Below are positions 1 to 9,100 of a stretch of 32,073 bases of DNA, one piece after another (position 1 is the first letter of the stretch; every line of letters starts with the position of its first letter). The notes below the pieces were generated by a model. The model saw nothing but the letters and a program-made list of their open reading frames with translations, was not told the DNA's origin and ran no database searches. The position numbers and the translations under genes are program-made. Source of the stretch: Syntrophaceae bacterium UBA1163 (lineage in GTDB: Bacteria > Desulfobacterota > BSN033 > UBA1163); assembly GCA_002311635.1 (NCBI GenBank), contig DBZJ01000032.1, positions 5,680-37,752 on the forward strand. The letters run 5' to 3'.

Positions 1-315
1 CGCTTTGGCTATGGCATCAATATCTTCTAAACTCTTCTCCACGCGGATCAAAAATTCGTTCTCTCCCCCGAGGCTTTGCACCACCGCCTCCTTCGAACCA
101 GACGTCTCTAAGGCACTCCGGACCTCCGAGATGTTTACGGGCTTCGAGAATTTGACCTGAATCACTGCTCCCCCTGCAAAATCGACCCCATTTCTCAGTC
201 CGCCATGATAAAGGATGGAGCCAATGGTCACAAGAATGGCCAGTGTTGAAACCCATAGGGTAATCTTCTTCATCCCTATAAAATCGTAATGGGTACCCGG
301 TCGAATCAGTTCCAT
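1..315 (-). CDS. secF: Protein translocase subunit SecF, N-terminal part (runs off left edge)
   Basis: Reading the minus strand from an ATG at 315 gives 105 codons open to the window edge. The product begins with a short cytoplasmic segment, then one hydrophobic helix (about residues 17-37), then the GVDFAGG signature that opens the first periplasmic domain of SecF. SecF works with SecD in the inner membrane, using proton motive force to help SecYEG complete protein export. The start lies 21 bases after the secD stop, the usual secD-secF order, with a purine-rich GAGGGA stretch upstream as ribosome site. The C-terminal membrane domain is outside the window. A competing frame at 17-256 has no family signature and is a shadow. 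Confidence 0.9.
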   Translation of the reverse strand, partial: MELIRPGTHYDFIGMKKITLWVSTLAILVTIGSILYHGGLRNGVDFAGGAVIQVKFSKPVNISEVRSALETSGSKEAVVQSLGGENEFLIRVEKSLEDIDAIAKA

Positions 316-336
316 GGGATTCTTTCCCTCTAAACC

Positions 337-1941
337 TTAAATGCTCAATCGCTTAACCGAAAATTTAAGTGTAATATAATCGTAGATTAATCTTGTCACA
401 AAAACAGCCGTAAAGAGATTGGCTACAAGGCCGATACACAATGTCACTGCAAACCCGGTTACTGGCCCTGTTCCTGTTTTTTTCCCAACATACAGGAGAA
501 TGACCCCCGAGATCAGAGCCGCTACGTGAGAGTCGATAATCGCCGTGAAGGCGCGGTGATAACCTTGATCGATCGCCGTTCGAATCGTCTTTCCTATTCT
601 CAACTCTTCCTTAATTCTCTCGTTAATCAGAATATTGGAATCGACTGCCATTCCAATGGTCAGGACTAAACCGGCAATGCCGGGAAGCGTTAAGGTTGCC
701 CCGGAGAGTGCCATCGTTGCCATGGTTAATATCACATTCAGGATGAGAGCGGTATCGGCAACCAAGCCTGAATACCGATAATAAACCACCATAAAAAAAG
801 CAACCACCACCGCGCTCATGATGATCGAGATAATCCCCTTACGGATAGAATCCTGTCCGAGAGAGGGCCCGACGGTTCTTTGCTCAAGGACCTTGACGGG
901 TGCAGGCAGTGCCCCGGATCTGAGAACCACAGCCAGATCCTTGGCCTGATCCATCGTAAAACGGCCGGTGATCTGGGCCCTTCCGCCGGCGATTCTCTCC
1001 CGGATTTCGGGGGCCGAGTAGACATTATTGTCAAGAATAATGGCCAATCTTTTCTTCACGTTTGCACCAGTAATCTGTTCAAAAAGTCTCGCTCCCACAT
1101 CTGTAAACTCCATCGCCACATAAGAATCGTGGAACTGAGAATCGAGCGACACCCGAGCATCCTTTATAAATTCACCGGTCATCAGGGTTTTCTCTTTGAG
1201 CAGAAAAGGGACCTTCCTCACCGCGCCTGTCTGCGGGTCCACAGATCTCTCGTACAGAATAATGTCTCCGGGAGGGATATTCCCTTTTAACGCCTCCTCA
1301 ATGTTTCCCTCTTCATCCACTAGCTTGAATTCCAGGAAAGCTGTCTGCTCAATCAACTTCATTGCTCTCTCGGGATCCTTGATACCGGGAAGTTGAACCA
1401 AGATCTTGTCCGTCCCCTGGAGGGTAACCTCGGGGTTTAAAACGCCGAACTGGTCGATTCGATTCCGAATGATCTCCAGGGCCTGATCAATCGCCCTCTT
1501 CTTTACAGTATCTATTTCCTTACTGTCCAGAACCATCTGAATTTTCCAGATCCCTCCTTCTCCTGAAGAGGAAAGCTCGCGCAACAGGGTAAAGTGCGTT
1601 CCGAGCAGATTATCTACCTTCTCTTTAGCTCCGGAGAATTCGAGAACGATCCGATCCTTTTCTCTTTCCAATTTTCCAACGGGAACTCCTTGGTCCTTGA
1701 GCTCGTCCCTCAAATTATTCTTGATCTGCTCCACATAGCTTTCAACAGCCTTCTCACCCTCCGCAGTCAGGAGGAGGTACATGCCCCCCTGGAGGTCGAG
1801 GCCGAGATGGATCTTCTCGGTGGGCAAGATGCTACTCCACCACGAGGGCAATTGAGGAGTCACAGAGGGAACAAGAAGAAGAATGGCAAAAACAGCAATG
1901 GCCCCACAAACTATTGCTTTCCAGCTCAGGTTTTTGACCAT
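337..1941 (-). CDS. secD: Protein translocase subunit SecD
   Basis: 534 residues, a normal SecD length. An N-terminal transmembrane helix (about 7-27) is followed by the HLGLDLQGG motif of the first periplasmic domain (about 46-54), a long periplasmic region, and a C-terminal block of five hydrophobic helices (from about residue 370) containing IGMAVDSNILINERI, typical of the SecD/RND fold. With SecF it forms the translocation motor accessory complex in the inner membrane. The ATG at 1941 is preceded by a strong GAAGGAG ribosome site about 6 bases upstream. It is co-directional with secF, 21 bases apart. yajC, often found just upstream, is absent; an acyl-CoA synthetase gene ending in a terminator lies there instead. 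Confidence 0.96.
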   Translation of the reverse strand: MVKNLSWKAIVCGAIAVFAILLLVPSVTPQLPSWWSSILPTEKIHLGLDLQGGMYLLLTAEGEKAVESYVEQIKNNLRDELKDQGVPVGKLEREKDRIVLEFSGAKEKVDNLLGTHFTLLRELSSSGEGGIWKIQMVLDSKEIDTVKKRAIDQALEIIRNRIDQFGVLNPEVTLQGTDKILVQLPGIKDPERAMKLIEQTAFLEFKLVDEEGNIEEALKGNIPPGDIILYERSVDPQTGAVRKVPFLLKEKTLMTGEFIKDARVSLDSQFHDSYVAMEFTDVGARLFEQITGANVKKRLAIILDNNVYSAPEIRERIAGGRAQITGRFTMDQAKDLAVVLRSGALPAPVKVLEQRTVGPSLGQDSIRKGIISIIMSAVVVAFFMVVYYRYSGLVADTALILNVILTMATMALSGATLTLPGIAGLVLTIGMAVDSNILINERIKEELRIGKTIRTAIDQGYHRAFTAIIDSHVAALISGVILLYVGKKTGTGPVTGFAVTLCIGLVANLFTAVFVTRLIYDYITLKFSVKRLSI

Positions 1942-1977
1942 GCGAAGCTCCTTCTCAAATCACCCTAACAAAATGAA

Positions 1978-2002
1978 ACCAAGGGCGGCTTGAACCCTTG
2001 GT
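1978..2002 (-). repeat. Hairpin in the secD leader
   Basis: Perfect 8-base inverted repeat ACCAAGGG (1978-1985) and CCCTTGGT (1995-2002) around a 9-base loop, 37 bases upstream of the secD start. On the minus strand the stem is followed by a T-rich stretch (TTTCATTTTG). It could be a weak second terminator for the upstream gene or an attenuator in the secDF leader; the sequence does not decide between them. Confidence 0.55.
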
Positions 2003-2050
2003 GATTTCTAACATATCCCATGCGAAGGTATTTTGCAAGAAAAAATTTAA

Positions 2051-2082
2051 CAAAAAGGCCCAAGGATCATCCACTTGGGCCT
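2051..2082 (-). terminator. Rho-independent terminator of the acyl-CoA synthetase gene
   Basis: A 9-base perfect stem AGGCCCAAG (2056-2064) and CTTGGGCCT (2074-2082) with a 9-base loop. Read on the minus strand, the stem is immediately followed by TTTTTG and further T-rich sequence. It lies 27 bases past the stop codon of the gene ending at 2109, the expected place and orientation. Confidence 0.85.
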
Positions 2083-2108
2083 CCCGAAGAATTTTGAAAG
2101 GAAGAAGG

Positions 2109-3686
2109 CTACTTTAGGTCACCCCATTTTCCATATCTCTCCCTAAGAATACGATGGAGGATTTTCCCAGTGGGGGTCATCGGCATATCTTCATCCTTGA
2201 TGAAATCGACCGATTTTGGAATTTTATATCCTGCAATCTTCCCTCTGCAATGTTCGATAAGCTCCTTCTCGGTTACCGTTTTTCCCGTATGGAGGGTGAC
2301 CACGGCCTTCACCGACTCTCCCCATTTCTCGTGGGGGACTCCGATCACTGCCACATATTTAACGGCAGGATGAGATCCCAGAACATTTTCAATCTCTGAG
2401 GGAAAAACATTCTCGCCTCCCGTGATGATCATGTTCGCCTTCCGGTCCACCAGGACATAATATCCGTCCGGGTCCCGATACGCCATATCGCCTGCGGAGA
2501 ACCATTCCCCCTGGAAGACCGACTTTGTCTTTTCGGGATCTTTCCAATATTCTTTGAAAACGCCCGCTGTCCGTGAATACAGCTCCCCCACCTGTCCGCT
2601 CGGGACCTCATGACCATTTTCATCCAGAATTTTTATTCGATCCGACCCCCAGATCTCCCTTCCGATGGAGCCCAATTTCTTGAATTGCTCTTCAGGCCTC
2701 AGAAGCGTCACGAGACCAGCCTCGGTTGAACCATAGGCCTCCCAGAGCTCTGCGTTCTTGAAATACTCCATAATGGCCATTTTGACATCTTTCCGGGCCG
2801 GTGCGGAGGAGATCAAGAGCTGCCGTATCGAACTCACGTCGATTTTCTTTTTGATCTCGTCGGGGAGGGCGAGCATCATGATGTAGTGAGTGGGAACAAG
2901 CGACGTAAACGTAATCTTCTCTTTCTCAATCGTCTTCAATAGGTCCATCGGGTCAAAGCTGACCATATTGTAAACAAAAACCTTTGCACTGCAATAAGTA
3001 TAGGCAAATGAATAGAAGATCGAGTTGATATGGCACATGGGCATGACGAGCATGACGCAATCGTCCGGCCGAATGCCCATACAGAGGTCGCTCAGCAGGT
3101 ACTGGCCAAGGTTCCCCTCATGGGTTCGAACGGCCCCCTTGGGCTTGCCAGTCGTCCCCGAGGTATACATGAGGTTCCAGGGATCGTCTGCATCGACCAT
3201 CACATCCGGCTCCGCAGGGGAGGCCTTCGCAATGATCGTTTCATAATGCGCATAACCCTCTGGTGCCTTTTCATCTCCCCAAAATACGTAATTCGCTTGT
3301 GGAACGGTGGAAAGTCTACTCCGGATTGAATCTACCACCTGAACAAATTCCTTGGCCACGAAAAAGGCCTTGCATTCAGAATGGTTGATCACATATTCTA
3401 TCTCGGGGGGCGCAAGCCGGAACATAACGGGAACCGTGATCTGTCCTCCCTTCGCAGCCGCCGCATAAATTTCCATCCACTCGACGCTGTTGTAAGCCAA
3501 TATGGCAAAGCGATCTCCTTTCTTAACCCCCATGTTGTTCAACGCGTTGCATAATCGACAGCTCCTGTCGTTCCACTCCTTGAATGTCATCTTACGAAAC
3601 TTATCCCCTGCGCCCTGCTTGTCAGGATAATGCATGGCCATCATTTTAAGAACCGTTCCCGCCGTCATCCATTTGCTGATTGTCAT
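2109..3686 (-). CDS. AMP-forming acyl-CoA synthetase (ANL superfamily)
   Basis: 525 residues, full length for the family. It should activate a carboxylic acid to an acyl-adenylate with ATP and transfer it to CoA. Visible motifs: P-loop-like TSGTTGKPKG (about 175-184), the YGSTEAG motif (A5 region), GEWFSAGDMAYRDPDGYY (A7 region), the hinge DRKANMIITGGENVFPSEIE (A8), and the catalytic lysine in PTGKILHR (Lys508). All key residues are present, so an active enzyme is likely. Substrate chain length cannot be read from sequence; medium/long-chain fatty or aromatic acids are possible. It is a single gene with its own terminator and a promoter facing the lipoyl-carrier gene. A role in organic-acid entry to beta-oxidation is inference. 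Confidence 0.93.
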   Translation of the reverse strand: MTISKWMTAGTVLKMMAMHYPDKQGAGDKFRKMTFKEWNDRSCRLCNALNNMGVKKGDRFAILAYNSVEWMEIYAAAAKGGQITVPVMFRLAPPEIEYVINHSECKAFFVAKEFVQVVDSIRSRLSTVPQANYVFWGDEKAPEGYAHYETIIAKASPAEPDVMVDADDPWNLMYTSGTTGKPKGAVRTHEGNLGQYLLSDLCMGIRPDDCVMLVMPMCHINSIFYSFAYTYCSAKVFVYNMVSFDPMDLLKTIEKEKITFTSLVPTHYIMMLALPDEIKKKIDVSSIRQLLISSAPARKDVKMAIMEYFKNAELWEAYGSTEAGLVTLLRPEEQFKKLGSIGREIWGSDRIKILDENGHEVPSGQVGELYSRTAGVFKEYWKDPEKTKSVFQGEWFSAGDMAYRDPDGYYVLVDRKANMIITGGENVFPSEIENVLGSHPAVKYVAVIGVPHEKWGESVKAVVTLHTGKTVTEKELIEHCRGKIAGYKIPKSVDFIKDEDMPMTPTGKILHRILRERYGKWGDLK

Positions 3687-3783
3687 AAACCCACCTCTTC
3701 CTCAATCCCCCGTTCTTCTCCGGGGAGGCAATTAAGGATCCGTTCGTTACTCCAAATACGCTATCGTTCTACTTCGTTTTCCC

Positions 3784-3810
3784 ATTATCACTGAAGCGAA
3801 ATTTTGTCAA
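3784..3810 (-). promoter_or_regulatory. Sigma70-type promoter for the acyl-CoA synthetase gene
   Basis: On the minus strand a perfect TTGACA (plus-strand 3805-3810) is followed after 15 bases by GATAAT (3784-3789); TAATGG at 17-base spacing is the alternative -10. It lies about 100 bases upstream of the start codon at 3686, and is back-to-back with the plus-strand promoter at 3839. Confidence 0.6.
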
Positions 3811-3838
3811 GGAATAATTATAAAATTATAAAAAGGAC

Positions 3839-3869
3839 TTGTGATCACTTTGTTTTTGGTGTATATAAT
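3839..3869 (+). promoter_or_regulatory. Promoter of the GcvH-like gene
   Basis: A perfect TATAAT (3864-3869) has TTGTGA (3839-3844) 19 bases upstream as a weak -35. The predicted transcript starts near 3876, leaving a leader of about 24 bases with a GGGAG ribosome site before the ATG at 3900. This excludes the longer open frame beginning at 3804, which would start upstream of its own promoter. Confidence 0.6.
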
Positions 3870-3899
3870 CCTAAATTAGCGATAGGGAGATTTCGGTCA

Positions 3900-4328
3900 A
3901 TGGAAATTGAAGGATATATCTTTCCGGACGACTTATGCTACCATAAAGAACATTTTTGGGCAAGAGTTGAGGGAAATCTGGTGGTAATGGGCACGAACGA
4001 TTTTGCTCAAAAATTAGCGGGTCAGATCGTCTACGTCGAGTTGCCTTCTCCGGGCAGAGGCGTCGAGCAGGGGAAGCCGTGCGGCTCCATGGAGTCCGGC
4101 AAATGGGTCGGAAGGATCTACGCTCCGGTTTCCGGAAAAGTGGAATCCTCCAACCAGAACCTCGAAGAGAACCCTGAGCTGATCAACGAGAGCCCGTATG
4201 AAAAAGGCTGGATATGCAAGATCAGCCCCTCTAACCTTCAGGAGGAGCTCAAGAACTTATTAAAAGGAGAAAGCCTGTTCGAGTTTATGAAATCCGAGAT
4301 CGATCGGGTTAAAAAAATGAAAAAATAA
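3900..4328 (+). CDS. GcvH-like lipoyl-carrier protein
   Basis: 142 residues, close to glycine-cleavage H proteins (about 125-130) with a longer charged C-terminal tail. The hammerhead lipoyl domain is clear: HKEHFWARVEGN, then GTNDFAQKLAGQIVYVELP, then SGKWVGRIYAPVSGKV. Lys68 stands six residues before the conserved YAPVSG tyrosine, exactly where the lipoylated lysine sits in H proteins. No gcvT, gcvP or lipoate ligase gene is in the window, but an Hdr operon starts 435 bases downstream. GcvH-like lipoate-binding proteins (LbpA) are known partners of Hdr-like (sHdr) complexes in sulfur oxidisers, so a redox role with the neighbouring Hdr is a reasonable inference. Ordinary glycine cleavage with the other genes elsewhere remains possible. 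The start is set by promoter and ribosome site. Confidence 0.88.
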   Translation: MEIEGYIFPDDLCYHKEHFWARVEGNLVVMGTNDFAQKLAGQIVYVELPSPGRGVEQGKPCGSMESGKWVGRIYAPVSGKVESSNQNLEENPELINESPYEKGWICKISPSNLQEELKNLLKGESLFEFMKSEIDRVKKMKK

Positions 4329-4763
4329 ATTGCGGTGCGACGATCGAACCTGAAGGTTGGGTCTTCTGACTTTAAAAATCCTCAAAAACGAACTTCAACT
4401 GAATTCTTGATCTCTCGCCTTTCAACACGTGTATCTCACCCGACTCTTTCTGCCTCTATCCCAACAGAGTAGATTCTTGTTTAAGATAGGGAATGATAAA
4501 TCCAAGTTCTGTAAAAAACTAAAGTATTACAATAACTTGCTTAATTTTCCGATGAGTTTTGAACCAACCTTAAAATTTTTTTTAGAAACATCTTGACAAC
4601 CGCGGGCATATTTTTTAAGATATGTGAAAAAATGAACAGCAAGCGTTACCGTGAACATACTTGATTCCCTTTCATTGTAAAAAGGGGGTTCGTATCTTAT
4701 TATTAAGTGTAATGGCTTTTCTACCCAGATAATGTCCCATCCTAGATAGCATCGAGGTGAAAG
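4329..4763. other. Gene-free leader region upstream of the hdr operon
   Basis: 435 bases without a convincing gene. It is AT-rich around 4500-4590, holds the promoter at 4593-4621, and in the predicted leader has a small hairpin CCCTTT (4667-4672) with AAAGGG (4681-4686). A 10-codon frame starting at 4632 (ATG to TGA) is present in the leader but has no supporting signal. A minus-strand frame at 4527-4844 runs into hdrC and has no recognisable family. Confidence 0.6.
4593..4621 (+). promoter_or_regulatory. Strong sigma70-type promoter of the hdr-flx operon
   Basis: Perfect -35 TTGACA (4593-4598), an optimal 17-base spacer and -10 TAAGAT (4616-4621, four of six consensus positions), within AT-rich DNA. 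The predicted transcript starts near 4628, giving a leader of about 135 bases before hdrC. It is the only good promoter seen before the nine-gene run ending at 16627. Confidence 0.7.
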
Positions 4764-5315
4764 ATGGATTTGAACCAGAAAGGCAGTTCTTTCTTGTCGG
4801 AAGTGGTTCAGGCCAGTGGTGAAACCCTGCAGGCCTGTTATCAATGCCAGAAGTGTTCGGCGGGCTGTCCGGTCGCTTTCGCCATGGATATCCTACCTAA
4901 CCAGGTCCTCCGTCATATTCAGTACGGCCACCGGGAGAAGGTTCTCTCCTCCAAAACGATCTGGATCTGCGCTTCCTGTTATTCCTGCAGCGTACGATGC
5001 CCGAATAACATCGATATTGCCAAGATCATGGATACGCTAAGAACCCTGGCCCTGCATTCCGAATTCAAACCCGGGGAAAAGGATATTCCCATCTTCCACT
5101 CGGCTTTTTTGGATACGATCAAATCCAAAGGCCGAATTCACGAGCTGAGCCTCATCCTGCAGTTCAAATCCAAAACCAGAGATTTTTTTAAGGATGCTGC
5201 CTTGGGGCTGAAGATGTACCGCAAGGGAAAGATTAAGCTCTTACCGTCCAAATTTAGCGGGGGAAAAGAGATCAAGGAGATTTTCAACGCTTTTGAGAAG
5301 GGGGCGAGAACGTGA
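4764..5315 (+). CDS. hdrC: Heterodisulfide reductase subunit C (HdrC)
   Basis: 183 residues, the normal HdrC size. Two classical [4Fe-4S] motifs are present: Cys25-28-31-35 and Cys69-72-75-79, both CxxCxxCxxxC. HdrC is the small ferredoxin-like subunit that wires electrons from HdrA to the disulfide-reducing HdrB. It is cytoplasmic: no membrane helix or signal peptide is seen. The ATG has a good GAGGTG ribosome site 4 bases upstream. Its TGA stop overlaps the GTG start of hdrB by three bases (GTGA), so the two are translationally coupled. It is the first gene of the operon. Confidence 0.93.
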   Translation: MDLNQKGSSFLSEVVQASGETLQACYQCQKCSAGCPVAFAMDILPNQVLRHIQYGHREKVLSSKTIWICASCYSCSVRCPNNIDIAKIMDTLRTLALHSEFKPGEKDIPIFHSAFLDTIKSKGRIHELSLILQFKSKTRDFFKDAALGLKMYRKGKIKLLPSKFSGGKEIKEIFNAFEKGART

Positions 5316-6163
5316 AAGAGATTTCCTACTATCCTGGATGTTCTCTGCATGGGACGGCCAGGGAATACGACGATTCGATTCGGGGCGTCTTGAGCCTGCT
5401 CGATATCCAGGCTCGTGAGCTGGAGGACTGGACCTGCTGCGGCGCCAGTTCTGCCCACTGCACGGATGAGGACCTCGCCGTCGATCTCGCCGCTCGCAAC
5501 CTTGCCATCGCGGAGAAGAGCAACCGGGAGCTGCTGGTCCCGTGTGTGGCATGCTACAGCCGGTTCAAGGTGGCTGAAAATGAGGTCAAGGAGCATTCCA
5601 AGAAATCCCGCTTTTCCTATCATGGGAACGTTCCGATCCGTTACTCATTGGACTTTTTCTGCGACGAACCCATCTTGGACGAGGTAAAGAAGAAGCGAGT
5701 GAAGCCCCTCACGGGGCTGAAGGTCGTTTGTTACTATGGGTGTCTTACGGTTCGGCCTCCCAAGCTGACCGGGATTCGTGAATATGAGAACCCTCAGCAC
5801 ATGGATCGTTTGATGGAAGCTTTGGGTGCGGAGCCCGTGCAATGGTCATATAAAACCGACTGCTGTGGGGCGAGCCTAGTGATGACGCGGACGGATATCG
5901 TCAGAAAATTGGGGGAGCGTCTGCTGTCGATGGCCAAGGAAGCAGAGGCGGACTGTCTGGTCACGGGTTGTCCGATGTGCCAAGCCAATCTGGATATGCG
6001 TCAGGAGGAATTTGAGAAAGAGACGGGCGAGAAATACGATCTTCCCATCCTCTATTTTACGGAGTTGATGGGATTGGCCTTGGGTCACAAAGACGTCAAG
6101 AAATGGTTGGGCCGGCATCTCACCGACCCCGTGAAAGTGCTCAGTAGCAAAGGCCTGATATAG
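5312..6163 (+). CDS. hdrB: Heterodisulfide reductase subunit B (HdrB)
   Basis: 283 residues starting from GTG and overlapping the hdrC stop. It contains two intact CCG domains, the ligands of the noncubane [4Fe-4S] clusters that cleave disulfides: Cys10-x31-CysCys42/43-x34-Cys78-xx-Cys81, and Cys144-x39-CysCys184/185-x34-Cys220-xx-Cys223. No cysteine is missing, so disulfide reduction (or thiol oxidation) is expected. In methanogens the substrate is CoM-S-S-CoB; in a bacterium it must be another thiol/disulfide, possibly DsrC-like or lipoyl protein, which cannot be decided here. It is the only HdrB in the window, although there are two HdrA proteins. Confidence 0.94.
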   Translation: MKEISYYPGCSLHGTAREYDDSIRGVLSLLDIQARELEDWTCCGASSAHCTDEDLAVDLAARNLAIAEKSNRELLVPCVACYSRFKVAENEVKEHSKKSRFSYHGNVPIRYSLDFFCDEPILDEVKKKRVKPLTGLKVVCYYGCLTVRPPKLTGIREYENPQHMDRLMEALGAEPVQWSYKTDCCGASLVMTRTDIVRKLGERLLSMAKEAEADCLVTGCPMCQANLDMRQEEFEKETGEKYDLPILYFTELMGLALGHKDVKKWLGRHLTDPVKVLSSKGLI

Positions 6164-6180
6164 CGACTACGAGGAACCTA

Positions 6181-9100
6181 ATGGCGGACAAAGTTGGAGA
6201 TAAAGTTGGAGCCGTGATGGTGGTAGGAGGGGGCGTTGCAGGAATTCAGGCATCCCTCGACCTGGCCGAATCGGGATACTATGTCTATCTTGTCGAGTCG
6301 TCGCCCGCGATCGGCGGGGTGATGGCCCAGCTGGACAAGACATTTCCTACGAATGACTGCTCCATGTGCATCCTCTCCCCGAAGCTGGTCGAATGCGGGC
6401 GTCACCTCAACATCAAGTTGTTGACCCTTTCCGAAGTGGCCGACGTCTCGGGGACGCAAGGCAATTTTCAGGTCCGGGTCGTCCAGCATCCTCGGTATGT
6501 CGACGTCAATAAATGCATCGCCTGCGGTCTGTGCGCGGAGAAATGTCCGGCGAAGGTAGACAACGGATACGAAGAAGGTCTTTCCAAGCGCAAGGCGATC
6601 TATATCAAGTACGCACAGGCCGTCCCTCTCAAGTATGCGATCGACCCTGCCCATTGCATCTATCTCACAAAGGGAAAATGCAGGGCATGTGAGAAGCTCT
6701 GTACGGCAAAGGCAATCAACTTTGAAGATAAGGAACAAGAAAGCATCATCAACGTCGGTTCGATTATTTTGAGCCCCGGATTTGATGAGTTTGACCCAAG
6801 CCGGCTGGTCGCTTATGGATACGGGCGTTATCCAAATGTGATTTCGAGCATTCAGTTCGAGCGAATTCTCAACGCCTCAGGTCCTTTTCAGGGAACCCTC
6901 TTGAGACCCTCGGATCAGCAAGCACCCAAGAAAGTAGCCTGGATCCAATGTGCCGGCTCCAGGGATATGACAGGAAATAGCGGGAATGCCTTTTGCGGAA
7001 ACGAATACTGCAGCTCGGTCTGCTGTATGTACGCCATCAAAGAGGCGGTCATCGCAAAAGAGCATGCCCACCACGTCGAGCCGACGATCTTCTACATGGA
7101 TATCCGCGCCCACGGAAAAGATTTTGACGCCTACTACGAAAGGGCGAAAACCGAGCACGGCATTCGATTCATCCGGTCCATGGTCTCCCGGGTGGCAGAG
7201 AGACCCAAAACCAAAGACTTGGTGATCAGCTACGTCGATTCGGAAGGAAAGATAAAAGAGGAGGAGTTCAATCTGGTCGTCTTATCCGTCGGGTTGACCC
7301 CTTCAAAAGAAGCCAAGGAATTGGCTCAAAGGATTGGCATTCAGCTCGACCCGTACGGCTTCTGTAAGACCAACGAGTTCGCACCCCTCGACACAACCCG
7401 GCCGGGTATCTATGTCTGCGGAGCTTTCCAGGGGCCCAAGGATATTCCCGAAACAGTCGTCCAGGCCAGCGGTGCAGTCGCAAGCGCATCCGCCCTCCTC
7501 GCCGATGTCAGCGGAAGCCTGACGAAGAAGAAAGACTACCCTCCTGAACTGGATTTGAGGAATCAGGAGCCGCGCATCGGTGTATTCGTCTGCCATTGCG
7601 GGATCAACATCGGCGCAACGGTGAATGTCCCCGAAGTCAAAGAATACGCCAAGACCCTTGACGGGGTGGTCTTTGCCGAGGAGAACATCTACACGTGTTC
7701 CCAGGATGCTCAGGAGAAAATCAAGAAGGCGATTCAAGAAAATCACCTGAACCGGATCGTCGTCGCCTCCTGCACGCCGAGGACGCATGAACCCATGTTC
7801 CAGGAGACGATCCGGGAGGTGGGACTCAATAAGTATGTCTTTGAGATGGCCAATATAAGAGACCAGTGCTCCTGGGTCCACATGCACCAGCCCAAGGAGG
7901 CTACGGAAAAGGCGAAGGATCTCCTTCGCATGGTCGTGGCAAAGTCCCGGCTGCTGCAGCCTCTCGAAGAGCCGCGGGTGGAGGTAATCAAGAAAGGCTT
8001 GGTCATTGGGGGAGGCCTGACAGGGATGAGAGCCGCCCTGAAATTGGCCGACCAAGGGTTTGACTGTGCTCTTGTGGAAAGGGAGGCTGAACTCGGTGGA
8101 AACCTACGCCACATCTATCATACACTCGAAGGAAATGATCCACAGGAACTTCTTCGAAAGATGACCTACCAGGTCATGAGCCATCCCCGCATCCAGGTTT
8201 TCACCAAAGCAACATTGAAAAACCTTAGCGGATATATCGGCAATTTCAAATCCGTTATTTCAACCGAGGCTGGCGAGAAGGAGTTCGAACACGGCGTTGT
8301 CATCGTTGCCGTGGGGGCAAAGGAGAAGACGCCGGTCGAATATCTTTACGGCCAGGATTCGCGGGTGATCACGCAGACCGAGCTGGAGGAGAAGATCTCC
8401 CGTCATGCGGAAGAGTTCAAGCGATATCCGCATATCGCCATGATACAATGCGTGGGGTCCCGGACTCCGGAAAGACCAAATTGCAGCAGGATCTGCTGCT
8501 CCGTCGCGGTGAAGAACGCCCTGAAGATCAAAGAAAAGAATCCCGGCGCGAAGGTGACCATCCTTTACCGGGACATCCGGACCTACGGATTGGCCGAACG
8601 GTACTACACTGAGGCAAGAAAGCAGGGGATCGAATTCATTCAGTATGAGCTTGATTCGAAGCCTGACCTGAAAATAGAAGGAGGCCGGCTCCAGCTCAAG
8701 GTCAAGGATCGAATCATTGGTGAGGAGGTCATCCTCCAACCCGACCTCGTGGCTCTGGCGAGCGCCATCATTCCGTATGAGAATGAGGCCCTGGCGAAGA
8801 TGCTCAAAGTGCCTTTGACGGCGGATGGATTCTTTCTCGAGGCTCATATGAAGCTCCGGCCCGTCGATTTCGCGACGGATGGGATCTTCCTGGCCGGGCT
8901 GGCCCACTTTCCAAAGAACATCAGCGAGTCGCTTTCTCAGGCCGATGCGGCCGTTGCCCGTGCCACGGCTTCGGTTGCCAAGGGATATGTCAGCGTCCTT
9001 CCCACTATCTCGGAAGTCGACCAGACGGTCTGCGTGGGATGCGGCCTGTGCGAAGAGCTCTGCCCATTCAGCGCCATCCGCGTGGTGGAAACAGAGAAAG

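Noticed and set aside
4628..4763. Riboswitch in the hdrC leader
   Set aside because: Only one small 6-base hairpin is visible; no known riboswitch core could be recognised by eye.
4527..4844. 105-codon minus-strand frame overlapping the hdr leader and hdrC start
   Set aside because: It covers the strong plus-strand promoter and the start of hdrC and resembles no family.
7303..8055. 250-codon minus-strand frame inside hdrA1, with similar long antisense frames in hdrA2
   Set aside because: The plus strand there is an unbroken, motif-rich HdrA; the antisense frames are a codon-bias shadow with no family features.
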